A stretch of 10,137 nt of DNA from an uncultured Prevotella sp. (GTDB taxonomy: Bacteria; Bacteroidota; Bacteroidia; Bacteroidales; Bacteroidaceae). The notes beneath the pieces are model-generated. The model worked only from the letters and a program-made list of their open reading frames with translations. It ran no database searches and was not told where the DNA came from. Shown piece by piece: positions 1-7,555 of the stretch (the first letter of the stretch is position 1; each line of letters begins with the position of its first letter). The DNA lies in assembly GCA_900557255.1 (NCBI GenBank), contig USSA01000103.1, forward strand, positions 1 through 10,137, given 5' to 3'. A program made the translations under genes and the position numbers.

Positions 1-63
1 AACCAAAACTCTCAAACAAGTGAGTTAATATTGGAACATAGAACTGGACACCCTATTAAATAA

Positions 64-858
64 TTAACTTTCAATTAAACTTTTAATTTTCAACATAGCA
101 TCTCCCTGGACATGCCCATCTTCATCTATCAACCCACAAATCTCATACCTGTCCATCGACTCAAATGGCATCTTGAGCATGTTGATTGTATAAAGCGGAC
201 ACCCCAGACGATTCTCCTTTTCCTGATGCTTCTCTAAAGTAGGCATATCCCCTTCTCTATCCAAATGCTCAATGGAAGGATTCATATTCTTCACATCAAA
301 TGCCACCTTATAGGAACCATCTGGATTGAGAACCACAAAATCAGCCAACTCATAATCCCGATCCTCCAAATGTGCAAACAGCTCTTCACTGCAATCCACA
401 TAACGAAGAACAAGCGCCTTAAACGCTTCCTCACCTATCTCTCCGGCATAATCCGCCATCAGAATCTCTGGGTGTAGGATAAGTCCATCCGAACTCCAGC
501 CGGTAGCATAGCCATTCCGCTCAAAATGCTCATGGATAGCCTTATTTTTCATCAACACATCCAATCTTACAGATGCTGGAGATACAGGATGCTGGCAGAA
601 AGATCCATCCTCATCTCTTTCCCAATTGCCATAACACTTTCTCAGGAAAGGAACCATCATGGCCTGTTCATCAAGCTCCTGCAAGGAAGCCACCACAGGA
701 TTACGGATAATGGCCTGCTTGTAGTACTGATTCATGATTTGAGCCCTCTTGACGTAATAAGGAATCGACAAATCTTCACTCCCATCCTCTAAATTCTCAT
801 ATTCCACCTCATAAGGATGTGGAGTGAAGAGTAAAGCCTTCTCCCTCATTTTACGCAA
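64..858 (-). CDS. PD-(D/E)XK-type nuclease domain protein, probably the C-terminal part of the upstream helicase
   Basis: The protein has 264 residues if translation starts at the ATG at 858. Residues 139-150 (GEIGEEAFKALV), then ADFVV at 172-176 and FDVKN at 187-191 follow the order of a PD-(D/E)XK nuclease core: a helix glutamate near E143, D173, and the D188-x-K190 pair. A restriction-like endonuclease fold is inferred from this; substrate cannot be read. The ATG overlaps the helicase stop by 13 bases and has no Shine-Dalgarno sequence. The same frame stays open upstream to the TGA at 988-990, and that extra stretch (reading FEQLYSGSTEIGDDSHASAEE and on) looks like normal soluble protein, so the ATG may be internal. 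Either this is a translationally coupled second gene or, more likely, the C-terminal domain of one helicase-nuclease separated by a frameshift. Confidence 0.7.
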   Translation of the reverse strand: MRKMREKALLFTPHPYEVEYENLEDGSEDLSIPYYVKRAQIMNQYYKQAIIRNPVVASLQELDEQAMMVPFLRKCYGNWERDEDGSFCQHPVSPASVRLDVLMKNKAIHEHFERNGYATGWSSDGLILHPEILMADYAGEIGEEAFKALVLRYVDCSEELFAHLEDRDYELADFVVLNPDGSYKVAFDVKNMNPSIEHLDREGDMPTLEKHQEKENRLGCPLYTINMLKMPFESMDRYEICGLIDEDGHVQGDAMLKIKSLIES

Positions 859-3758
859 TTTGCATTGAGCAGTCTGGGAATCATTATGCAGTTTGACCTC
901 TTCAGCAGAAGCATGACTATCATCGCCGATCTCAGTAGACCCTGAATATAACTGCTCAAAGCCTTGAATTCCTTGGTGTGTGACTTGTCACCCAAATCAC
1001 CCATAAAGAATTCCGTCATCCCCTCATCATACAGAACGTAGGTAGACAGCGGTTTGTTTTTAGTTCTGCATATTCTTCCCACAGCCTGCTCGACCATTGT
1101 CTGAGCCCAGGCTGCCTTGTCCATGGCTACAGCATCCTCCCTGAAACGGATACACTTCTTGGAAATCGCCTCTTCCAACCAGTGCCCCACCTGATTCTGA
1201 GTCAGCCAACTTCTCTCGTTGAGCATCATGAGCGACATCATAATCCGGTAGAGACCAGCATCAAAAGCCTGCTCCTGGCTATCATCATTGAAAGAGAGAT
1301 AAGAGGTGGGACTCTGGAGATATACAGCATCCCAGTCCTTCTTCAGCTCATGTTCATCCTCCTCCCAGTTGTCACCCCTCTCATAATCAATACCTTCCGG
1401 TATCTTATACTGGAGATTGGCACCCGCCTTGAAACTACCGTAGGCCGTCACCAGCATCACCTTGGAAATGCTGCCATCACTCAATCTCTTCAAAACCTTG
1501 TCTTCCACGTCCTTTAAACTGTTGGACATGAACAGATGCTCATTCTGCCAATCAGGTAAACCACTCTCAAAGATATCCTCCACATGATCATCATTTTTCA
1601 TCTTCTGCTTGTAGGATCCGTCAATCAGACAAGCGATAACGTTCTTCTGCTTCTCGTAGGTTTGAGCAGCTCTATTCTGGAAAAAGAGCATACTGTGAAT
1701 GTCATCATGCCCGTGGAACCAGTGGTAAGCCTCGATGAACTGAAAGATACGATAGAACATAAAAACTGCTTCATCAGCATTGGAAGCCTGACGGAAGATT
1801 TCTCTTCTGGTCAGCTTGAACCATCGGTCAACCAGTCCTTCCTCAACAGCATCTTCACAGAACATCTGCTTATATTTCTCAGGTAGGGTCATGTGTTCCT
1901 TGCGGCTGTCCTTGAACATATAATGCTCCAGTGGCACTACCTCTACCTGATGACGGCTAGGATACGTAGCTTCAACAAGCTCCTCAAACTTCCTGCTATC
2001 CTCTCTGTCCAAAAGATGAACTTTCCTGCCCAAAGCCGACATCAGATACTCTATATCAAAGTTACTGATCACAGATTCACTTGAAGCCGTAGCAGAACAG
2101 AGTACCACAGCCACCTTGTCAGAAACCACCAGATCATACAGTATTTTCTCAGGCGTGGAGCTAATCTCTCTGCAAGAGAGCCTTACTCGGTGAAGACTGT
2201 CTCTTTCATCAAGCTCCTCCTGATATAACCGGCAACCATGCATATAGAAGGAATCGTCCTGAACCTTATATTTCTTGCCATCTACCTTAATGGTCAGATT
2301 CTTGCGGTTGGTGTAGTAATCCAGAAGTTGCTGCTCAAAGAACTTCTCTGAAACCACCTCAAAACGAGCCAGGAACGAATGGATTTCACCTTCCACCGTA
2401 GGCCATCCCAAGTATTGTTCCCTGTCATCGGTCTCATTTTTGAAAGCATTCTGCCTCTTCAGGAAAGCCTCTCTGACGCAACCACTCAGGAACTTCTTCA
2501 CCGCCACAGTATTGCTTTCCGAGAGCTTGAGAAACTTATCCAAGGAAATCACCATGTCATACTTCCCAGACAGTTCTTCCTCATTCTCAGCATGAGCCAA
2601 TATGAAATTCTTCTCACCAGCCCGATAGCAAATGAAGGACCGAGCGTGTTCCGCTCCACCACAAATCTCCAACTTAAAGGTAGGACCGGCAAAGAACACA
2701 CCACGTCGATAACTGCTGTAATCCTTCGTATCTGCCAGAAAGATGTTCTTGTAAGGCAGTATATCCCCCATCTTCCGCTTCCAATTATCCTGACAAATTT
2801 TCTGAGCCTTCTCCAAACTTTCCTTCAAAAGAGTCCCATCATATCTCTCTGTAAGGGTATCCTTGGCCGACAATAAGCCCAAATACTGCAAATAGCCGTG
2901 ATATCCCTTGCCATATTTGTTGAAGCCTGCAGACTTTCTGCAAGCCTGACCAATGATGACATCACGCATGGCTACTGCTGCCTGATCAGACTCATCAAAC
3001 AGGATTAAGGTCTTCTTGTCACAGAAATCCCTGATACAGACACTTTCCGACAAAATAGGATCAATACCAAGCATCGCCTTATGAACGGTCATCAGAAATA
3101 CCTTCCTGCTGGCGTAGTTAACCTGCGGATAGACTCTCTCCAATGAAGGAAAACGACTCAGTATAGTCTTCACACCCACTTTCTTCACTTCTCCAGTAAT
3201 AAGCAAATGCTTCTTGTAGTTGGCAAAGAAATCCCTGACAGCATATCTCAGCCGGCTCTCTTCTGCCTGTATCTGCTCTAGCAGAGAAGCATTCTCAGAA
3301 TCATCTTGTAGTATGGCCACCAAAGCATTTATGCACTTAGCCAACTTCTCAACCTGCGCCAATCTGTTTTCCAACACAGCCACAGAAACCTTCTTCTTCC
3401 GCTGCTGCTCTATCTGATATCCCATTTCGGCCAGCAATTCCTGAAGACTTCCGGACCTTACTGCCTTCAAGATAACCTCCGTGTTGTTCTCTATTACAAG
3501 CTTCTCACTCAGCTTAAGACAACCAGGCTGATCGATAAACTTCTCAATCTCGCGATTCATACCCTCTATGAGCTTGTTCTGAACACACAGAATGATGATG
3601 CACTCAAAATGCTTGGGATAATATTCACAGGTGAGTTTACCAATGGTATATGACTTGCCACCACCAGTTGCCAAGTCACAGATGTAAAGCCCAGGATGAA
3701 CATACTGCTTGAATATCTCCTCCACATGGGCACTCAGTTCTTGCTTTTTATCTTTCAT
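846..3758 (-). CDS. Large SF2 (DEAD-like) helicase, N-terminal part of a probable helicase-nuclease
   Basis: From the ATG at 3758 the product has 970 residues. Helicase motifs appear in order: Walker A GGGKS (32-36, K35), DESD as motif II (255-258), SAT as motif III (555-557), a motif V-like TAYGSFKAGANLQY (about 771-784) and motif VI QAVGRICRT (891-899). This is a complete SF2 ATPase core with a long insertion between the two RecA lobes; it should translocate on or remodel nucleic acid. The frame is open to 3833, but the region above 3758 holds the promoter and the upstream terminator, so the ATG at 3758, about 17 nt after the predicted transcription start, is preferred. The last 30 or so residues (from about RSAMIVMLLL) are hydrophobic and unlike the rest, which suggests a frameshift before the nuclease domain. 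Large helicase-nuclease proteins are often anti-phage factors, but that role is inferred here. Confidence 0.85.
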   Translation of the reverse strand: MKDKKQELSAHVEEIFKQYVHPGLYICDLATGGGKSYTIGKLTCEYYPKHFECIIILCVQNKLIEGMNREIEKFIDQPGCLKLSEKLVIENNTEVILKAVRSGSLQELLAEMGYQIEQQRKKKVSVAVLENRLAQVEKLAKCINALVAILQDDSENASLLEQIQAEESRLRYAVRDFFANYKKHLLITGEVKKVGVKTILSRFPSLERVYPQVNYASRKVFLMTVHKAMLGIDPILSESVCIRDFCDKKTLILFDESDQAAVAMRDVIIGQACRKSAGFNKYGKGYHGYLQYLGLLSAKDTLTERYDGTLLKESLEKAQKICQDNWKRKMGDILPYKNIFLADTKDYSSYRRGVFFAGPTFKLEICGGAEHARSFICYRAGEKNFILAHAENEEELSGKYDMVISLDKFLKLSESNTVAVKKFLSGCVREAFLKRQNAFKNETDDREQYLGWPTVEGEIHSFLARFEVVSEKFFEQQLLDYYTNRKNLTIKVDGKKYKVQDDSFYMHGCRLYQEELDERDSLHRVRLSCREISSTPEKILYDLVVSDKVAVVLCSATASSESVISNFDIEYLMSALGRKVHLLDREDSRKFEELVEATYPSRHQVEVVPLEHYMFKDSRKEHMTLPEKYKQMFCEDAVEEGLVDRWFKLTRREIFRQASNADEAVFMFYRIFQFIEAYHWFHGHDDIHSMLFFQNRAAQTYEKQKNVIACLIDGSYKQKMKNDDHVEDIFESGLPDWQNEHLFMSNSLKDVEDKVLKRLSDGSISKVMLVTAYGSFKAGANLQYKIPEGIDYERGDNWEEDEHELKKDWDAVYLQSPTSYLSFNDDSQEQAFDAGLYRIMMSLMMLNERSWLTQNQVGHWLEEAISKKCIRFREDAVAMDKAAWAQTMVEQAVGRICRTKNKPLSTYVLYDEGMTEFFMGDLGDKSHTKEFKALSSYIQGLLRSAMIVMLLLKRSNCIMIPRLLNANCVK

Positions 3759-3781
3759 ACAAAATATTTTTAAATCGTCCA

Positions 3782-3789
3782 CAAAATTA
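3782..3789 (-). promoter_or_regulatory. -7 promoter element of the helicase gene
   Basis: On the minus strand this reads TAATTTTG, an exact match to the Bacteroidota TAnnTTTG element. Transcription would start near 3775 and leave a leader of about 17 nt before the ATG at 3758. No TTTG or TTG lies 19-21 bases upstream; an inverted repeat occupies that place. Confidence 0.65.
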
Positions 3790-3797
3790 CGAGCTTT

Positions 3798-3818
3798 CTG
3801 TGCAGTGTATCTGCACAG
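3798..3818. promoter_or_regulatory. Perfect inverted repeat, candidate operator of the helicase gene
   Basis: The sequence is CTGTGCAG, a 5-base spacer TGTAT, then CTGCACAG: two perfect 8-base arms. On the minus strand it ends 8 bases upstream of the -7 element, covering the position of the missing -33 element. That placement suits a dimeric regulator, either a repressor blocking polymerase or an activator replacing the -33 contact. It lies directly after the HU terminator. The cognate protein is unknown. Confidence 0.55.
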
Positions 3819-3822
3819 TACT

Positions 3823-3851
3823 AAAAAAGCCACCAGATGACTCTGATGGCT
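3823..3851 (-). terminator. Intrinsic terminator of the HU gene
   Basis: On the minus strand a 10-base-pair stem (AGCCATCAGA with TCTGGTGGCT, one G-U pair) closes a GTCA loop and is followed by six T. It begins 33 bases after the HU stop codon and ends before the helicase promoter, so HU and helicase are separate transcription units. Confidence 0.85.
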
Positions 3852-3883
3852 ACCGATTTGAGATATAAACTAACTATCCTAAT

Positions 3884-4174
3884 TTACTCATTACTATGCT
3901 TGCGAGAGAAGTATGGAAGGCTATCTGAAGCCTTGAATACCACCTTGTCACGAGCTGCAATGGTAATCTTCTCGCCTGTTGCAGGATTAACACCCTGGCG
4001 TTCCGCTACATGCTTGATGGAGAAACGGCCGAAATCAGGGATGGAAATCTCTCCATCTCCCTCCACGATGTTATCAGCCATCACACCCATCAGAGCGTTA
4101 AAGAACTTGGAGGCATCAGTCTTTGTGATGCCAGCCTTCTCAGCAAATGCTGCTACAATCTGTGTCTTATTCAT
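3884..4174 (-). CDS. HU-family DNA-binding protein
   Basis: The product has 96 residues, the usual size for the HU/IHF family. It starts MNKTQIVAAFAEKAG, the typical dimerisation helix of HU, and carries the conserved arm region: DFGRF (47-51) and GVNPATGEKI (61-70) with the NPATG turn that precedes the DNA-intercalating proline segment, then FKASDSL near the end. HU dimers bend and compact DNA in the nucleoid and help recombination and replication complexes. The frame is open to 4219, but the ATG at 4174 matches family starts and lies about 20 nt after the predicted transcription start. It is monocistronic: own promoter at 4201-4208 and own terminator at 3823-3851. The tail PYFSRKHSNE is a little longer than in minimal HU proteins. 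Whether it is the housekeeping HU or an island-linked paralogue cannot be decided here. Confidence 0.95.
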   Translation of the reverse strand: MNKTQIVAAFAEKAGITKTDASKFFNALMGVMADNIVEGDGEISIPDFGRFSIKHVAERQGVNPATGEKITIAARDKVVFKASDSLPYFSRKHSNE

Positions 4175-4200
4175 TATTCTTACTTTTAAAAAATGGTGTG

Positions 4201-4208
4201 CAAAAATA
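4201..4208 (-). promoter_or_regulatory. -7 promoter element of the HU gene
   Basis: The minus strand reads TATTTTTG, matching TAnnTTTG. Transcription would start near 4194, about 20 nt before the ATG at 4174. The -33 position 20 bases upstream reads TTTA rather than TTTG, so that half is imperfect. Confidence 0.55.
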
Positions 4209-4313
4209 CTAAAAACCAATGAATTGAGTAAACAATTCGGTTAAAAAATAACCACTACTCACAAATCCCTACTACTAAATAGGGGAAATCCACCTTCCAT
4301 TTAGAGTATCTCC

Positions 4314-4345
4314 CTTTGTCATCCCACTAAATCGCCATATCTTTG
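4314..4345 (+). promoter_or_regulatory. Near-consensus plus-strand promoter with no gene behind it
   Basis: TTTG at 4314-4317, a 20-base spacer and TATCTTTG at 4338-4345 match both halves of the Bacteroidota promoter. It points away from HU and into the 3' end of the convergent LRR gene. Downstream the only ATG before that gene (4377) reads three codons and stops. It may drive a small or antisense RNA, or be left over from a lost plus-strand gene. No clear terminator follows. Confidence 0.55.
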
Positions 4346-4460
4346 CAACCGTAATCAAGAGACTGAAGATATCTCGATGATACAGTAGAAGTAATTAGAA
4401 TAGTATCAATTTTGCCTGTATCTTTTTCTTGCCGTAATAACCAAGGAATAATCTAAAAAG

Positions 4461-6182
4461 TTACCCAAATATTTTATCTCCGAAGCGGGAGATTAATTTC
4501 TGTTTAAAATCGTTTGGGAAATTGCAATCCCTAAACGCATCTTTATCAATGCTGACAACACCATCTGGAATAACAATACTCTTTAAAGATTCACAACCGA
4601 TGAATGCCCCTTCTCCAATACTAGTTACACCATCAGGAATAACAACGCTACTCAAAGAAGTGCAACTCAGAAATGCACCCACAGCAATATGAGTTACACT
4701 ATTAGAAATAACTAGGCTCTTCAAAGATCTACAACCACTAAATGCATAATCCCCAATGCTGGTAACACTGTCAGGAATGACGAGACTCTCCAAAGATTCA
4801 GCCATATTAAATGCCCAATCCCCTATGCTAGTTAGACTCTTTGAAAGAACGAGACTATTCAAAGAAAAGCAATATCCAAACGCTCTATTTCCTATACAAG
4901 TCACACTGTCCGGAATAACAATACTCTTCAAAGATGAGCAACCACTAAATGCACCACTCCCAATGCTAGTTACGCCGTCAGGAATTACAATACTCTTCAA
5001 GGATTTGCAACCACTAAATGCCATTTTCTTAATACTGGTGACGCCACCAGGAATGACAAGGCTCTCCAAAGATTCGCAAGTACAAAATGCACCATCCCCT
5101 ATGCTGGTTACACCATCAGGAATAACAAGACTCTTCAAAGATGAGCAAAAACAAAATGCCAATGTATCTATGCTTGTCACACTGTCAGGAATGACAAGAC
5201 TCTTCAAAGAACGGCAATGCTGGAATACACAAAATCCAATGCTAGTAATACTATTTGGAAGAACAATATTCTTCAATGATTCGCAGTGACTAAATGCACC
5301 ATCTCCTATACTGACAACACTATCTGGAATGACGAGGCTCGTCAAAGATTCGCAACCGGAAAATGCATCTCCCCCAATGCTGGTAACATAGTCCGGAATG
5401 ACATATGATATAATGTCTTTGTCTCTAAACGAGATAATTGTACTTTTGTCTTTGTTAAACAACACACCATCTTCAAAGATAAAATTCGGAGACAAACATT
5501 TCACTTCTCCATTCCACTTGCAAAAGAGATTACCTTTAATGCTGACAACACTTTCCGGAAGAACGAGATTCTTCAACGAACCACAATCGGCAAATGCACC
5601 ATTTCCAATGCTAGTAACACTATTAGGAATAACAAGGCTACGCAAAGATTTACAGTCTTCAAATGCCCTGTCACAAATAATCTTTGTCCCCTCTTTTATG
5701 GCATAAGTACCCTTAAGCTTTTGTGGAACTTTCAATAGTATTCTTCCATCTTTGCTGTATTTCACGCTAAATTCATCTGTAATGGCCTCATTTAACTCTG
5801 CTTTCGTTGCTTCTGTTGACATATCCTCTACTTTCAACTGAGAAGCACCCAGAGAATCACCATCCACCCAATCCATCAACTCTACCGGATATTTCTCCTC
5901 TTTACCTTGACTCAGAACCAGGAGTTCCTTCTCCAGAAACTTCACAGAACGACTGTTGGAAGACGCATCAGCACATCCTTTCTGAGCTTTTGTAAAACAC
6001 TTGAGAGCATAACATTTCCCGGTAGTCTTGTCCTGCATCTTGAATAGCACGGAAGAATCACCACTGATGTGACAGGGTTCACCTTGACCATCTAGTACGA
6101 CAGAAAGGTGAGCCAACTTGTCAAGATTATTAACGGCATCTTGAATAGCCTTCATATATTCTAATAGGGTTGGATACTGCAT
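4461..6182 (-). CDS. BspA-type leucine-rich repeat (LRR_5) protein with N-terminal kinase N-lobe remnant
   Basis: The product has 573 residues. From about 160 to 558 it is built of 16 LRR_5 units of 23 residues around LVIPDSVTSIGDGAF..C.SLKS; units 4-16 (260-558) run with no length change, and unit 3 is followed by an irregular insert with DGVLFNKDKSTIISF typical of BspA repeats. Residues 40-110 resemble the start of a protein kinase: SSVLFKMQDKTTGKCYALK, where K61 sits like the ATP-binding lysine, and a hinge-like ELMDWVDGDSL (101-111). The alpha-C helix region is shortened and there is no HRD or DFG motif, so it cannot be an active kinase. No signal peptide is seen, so it is probably cytoplasmic, unlike secreted BspA adhesins. 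Its own promoter lies at 6236-6267; no convincing terminator follows. Likely a protein-binding scaffold; the partner is unknown. Confidence 0.9.
   Translation of the reverse strand: MQYPTLLEYMKAIQDAVNNLDKLAHLSVVLDGQGEPCHISGDSSVLFKMQDKTTGKCYALKCFTKAQKGCADASSNSRSVKFLEKELLVLSQGKEEKYPVELMDWVDGDSLGASQLKVEDMSTEATKAELNEAITDEFSVKYSKDGRILLKVPQKLKGTYAIKEGTKIICDRAFEDCKSLRSLVIPNSVTSIGNGAFADCGSLKNLVLPESVVSIKGNLFCKWNGEVKCLSPNFIFEDGVLFNKDKSTIISFRDKDIISYVIPDYVTSIGGDAFSGCESLTSLVIPDSVVSIGDGAFSHCESLKNIVLPNSITSIGFCVFQHCRSLKSLVIPDSVTSIDTLAFCFCSSLKSLVIPDGVTSIGDGAFCTCESLESLVIPGGVTSIKKMAFSGCKSLKSIVIPDGVTSIGSGAFSGCSSLKSIVIPDSVTCIGNRAFGYCFSLNSLVLSKSLTSIGDWAFNMAESLESLVIPDSVTSIGDYAFSGCRSLKSLVISNSVTHIAVGAFLSCTSLSSVVIPDGVTSIGEGAFIGCESLKSIVIPDGVVSIDKDAFRDCNFPNDFKQKLISRFGDKIFG
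4509..5405 (-). repeat. Tandem 69-bp coding repeats (13 units)
   Basis: Thirteen consecutive 69-base units encode LRR_5 repeats 4-16 without a single insertion or deletion. Units are diverged at nucleotide level but share blocks such as the codons for IPDSVTSIG. Such an array can gain or lose whole units by recombination. Three further, less regular units lie at about 5500-5705. Confidence 0.9.
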
Positions 6183-6235
6183 AGCTTTTACAATTAATAA
6201 TTCGTTTCATATAGCCGTATGAATATACTGCATGA

Positions 6236-6267
6236 CAAAAGTACACATTAAATTTCAAACCAACAAA
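6236..6267 (-). promoter_or_regulatory. Promoter of the LRR gene
   Basis: On the minus strand TTTG (6267-6264), a 20-base spacer and TACTTTTG (6243-6236) match both consensus halves. Transcription would start near 6229, giving a leader of about 46 nt before the ATG at 6182. Confidence 0.65.
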
Positions 6268-6290
6268 AGAAACAGCAGAAAACTTATAGA

Positions 6291-6338
6291 ATAGTGCCCA
6301 AAAACAAGTTTTTTGCCTTTTTCCTAAATTGGCACTAT
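6291..6338. repeat. Spaced inverted repeat upstream of the LRR promoter
   Basis: ATAGTGCC at 6291-6298 is matched by its exact complement GGCACTAT at 6331-6338, 32 bases apart. The spacer itself can fold a small A/T stem (CAAAAA with TTTTTG). It lies between the toxin-antitoxin terminator and the LRR promoter. A protein site, an RNA structure or a remnant of a small element are all possible. Confidence 0.4.
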
Positions 6339-6376
6339 CATAAATAATAAGGTGGAATACAAAAAGTACTCCACCT
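6338..6376 (-). terminator. Terminator of the toxin-antitoxin operon
   Basis: An 11-base-pair stem (6350-6360 with 6366-6376, AGGTGGAGTAC paired to GTATTCCACCT on the minus strand, one G-U pair) has a five-base loop and is followed by the T-rich TTATTATTT. It starts about 43 bases after the antitoxin stop. The same hairpin is followed by seven A on the plus side, so it acts best on the minus strand. Confidence 0.65.
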
Positions 6377-6418
6377 CATAAAAAAAGTATATTTCCGAAC
6401 TATTGTTAACTGTCTTTC

Positions 6419-7555
6419 CTAAATGAAGTTTTCTTGTATTGGATGAGATATTTTTTCTGTGCTAGATCCTCGTAAAGCATACTTGTGAGTTTCAAATTTA
6501 TATCTCCACATGACAAGTCCAAAATCCAAACCTTTTTTCTTAGCTTGTAATTTAAGATGATGAACTATATCATTTACTCCTATTCCCTTAGAACTTGTAT
6601 TCATAATGTCTTTCCAGACATTAGGAGCAATTAGAATATCTTCTGCAAACTTGTTAGCTTCTTCTTCCTTTTGGTCTGTAGAATATGCTCCATCTGAAAT
6701 ATAAGCAACATTTGTATTGGGCTTAAGATGTAACTCTATATGTCCTAACTCATGAATGATATTGAATATCAACTTGCAAATATCATTGTAACGATGAGTT
6801 GTAACGATAGCCGGATAACTATCTACCCAAGAAGAATAGGCATCTATTGGAGCTTTTTCGAGTTTAGACACAAAAGAGTAAGAGATACCATATTTAAATA
6901 ATATCTCTTTTGTTTGTTCTTCTGTAATCCTATTGTTATGTGCAGCAGAAGCTATTTCCATAGCAGCCTTACGGGCATTACCCGTCTCATACCCATGAGT
7001 AGGTCTGTTATGCTTAGCTGATACGTAAGCCAGAACTTGCCATGTCCTAAGATTCTTCTCGTCAGTCTCTACCTTTGTACTCTTTTTGAAATTACCATTG
7101 TAAGCAGACTGGAAAGTTGGAATCTGAGATGGCTCCATTCCAAATATTTGTCTCAATGCATCCAATTTCTCTTGAACAAACAAAGAAGATCTAATCTTCA
7201 GTTTAGTATACAGTTCTTTCATGTTCAAAAGACTGGACAACATGTATTCTTGATCAATAGAAGCCAGCTCTTTTTCATTACGAAGTTCTATAGCAACTAC
7301 ATCCTTATCGTATTCAGCTTGCAGATTAAGCCAAAAAGATGATTTTATACCTAAAGCCTTTTCTAACTTGACAGCTAGAGCAGAAGTGATAGTTTCTTTT
7401 TCCCTTAACATTCTGCTAACGTTGGAGGCTTGCATTCCCAAGCGTTCTGCCAATTCTTTTTGTGACATTCCTCTTTCCTTGATTTCATCCTTAATGACTT
7501 CTGTAGGATGAGTAGCCATGAAAGGAACTTGGTTGTCAATTCTACTTGTCTCCAT
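6419..7555 (-). CDS. HigA-type HTH antitoxin fused to an IrrE/ImmA-type zinc metallopeptidase domain
   Basis: The product has 378 residues. Residues 14-75 are an XRE/HigA helix-turn-helix: ATHPTEVIKDEIKERGMSQK, then SNVSRMLREKETIT as recognition helix. The C-terminal half is an ImmA/IrrE peptidase domain: HELGH (268-272) supplies the two zinc histidines and catalytic glutamate, and E299 in EEEANKFAEDIL is the likely third ligand. It overlaps the toxin gene by 14 bases, so translation is probably coupled, and the ATG at 7555 is preferred because PF.ATHP precedes the HTH in relatives. It should bind and neutralise the toxin and repress the operon through a dyad at 7908-7921. Peptidase activity, perhaps on itself or another regulator, is inferred from the intact motif. 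The gene is visibly more AT-rich than the helicase or nucleotidyltransferase genes. Confidence 0.9.
   Translation of the reverse strand: METSRIDNQVPFMATHPTEVIKDEIKERGMSQKELAERLGMQASNVSRMLREKETITSALAVKLEKALGIKSSFWLNLQAEYDKDVVAIELRNEKELASIDQEYMLSSLLNMKELYTKLKIRSSLFVQEKLDALRQIFGMEPSQIPTFQSAYNGNFKKSTKVETDEKNLRTWQVLAYVSAKHNRPTHGYETGNARKAAMEIASAAHNNRITEEQTKEILFKYGISYSFVSKLEKAPIDAYSSWVDSYPAIVTTHRYNDICKLIFNIIHELGHIELHLKPNTNVAYISDGAYSTDQKEEEANKFAEDILIAPNVWKDIMNTSSKGIGVNDIVHHLKLQAKKKGLDFGLVMWRYKFETHKYALRGSSTEKISHPIQENFI

Noticed and set aside
1..63. Possible terminator after the nuclease gene (AACTC/GAGTT on the minus strand)
   Set aside because: The stem is five pairs with a weak T tail at the edge of the window; too little to call.
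988..996. TTTGGGT heptamer on the minus strand as a programmed -1 slippery site for helicase-nuclease fusion
   Set aside because: It has the X-XXY-YYZ form in the helicase frame, but after slippage the very next codon is the TGA at 988-990, so it would end rather than fuse the protein.
3759..3833. N-terminal extension of the helicase frame to an ATG at 3833
   Set aside because: It would start inside the HU terminator stem and run through the inverted repeat and the -7 element; the ATG at 3758 fits the promoter.
4476..4493. Hairpin ATCTCC/GGAGAT near the end of the LRR gene as a terminator
   Set aside because: The stem is only six pairs, lies inside the coding sequence and has no T run on either strand.
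4756..5289. Plus-strand frame of 177 codons with internal repeats
   Set aside because: It is the antisense image of the LRR tandem units; its repetition is inherited from the minus-strand coding repeats.
4509..5405. Regular repeats that might suggest a CRISPR-like array
   Set aside because: The 69-base period keeps frame throughout and encodes LRR_5 units; there are no unique spacers between identical repeats.
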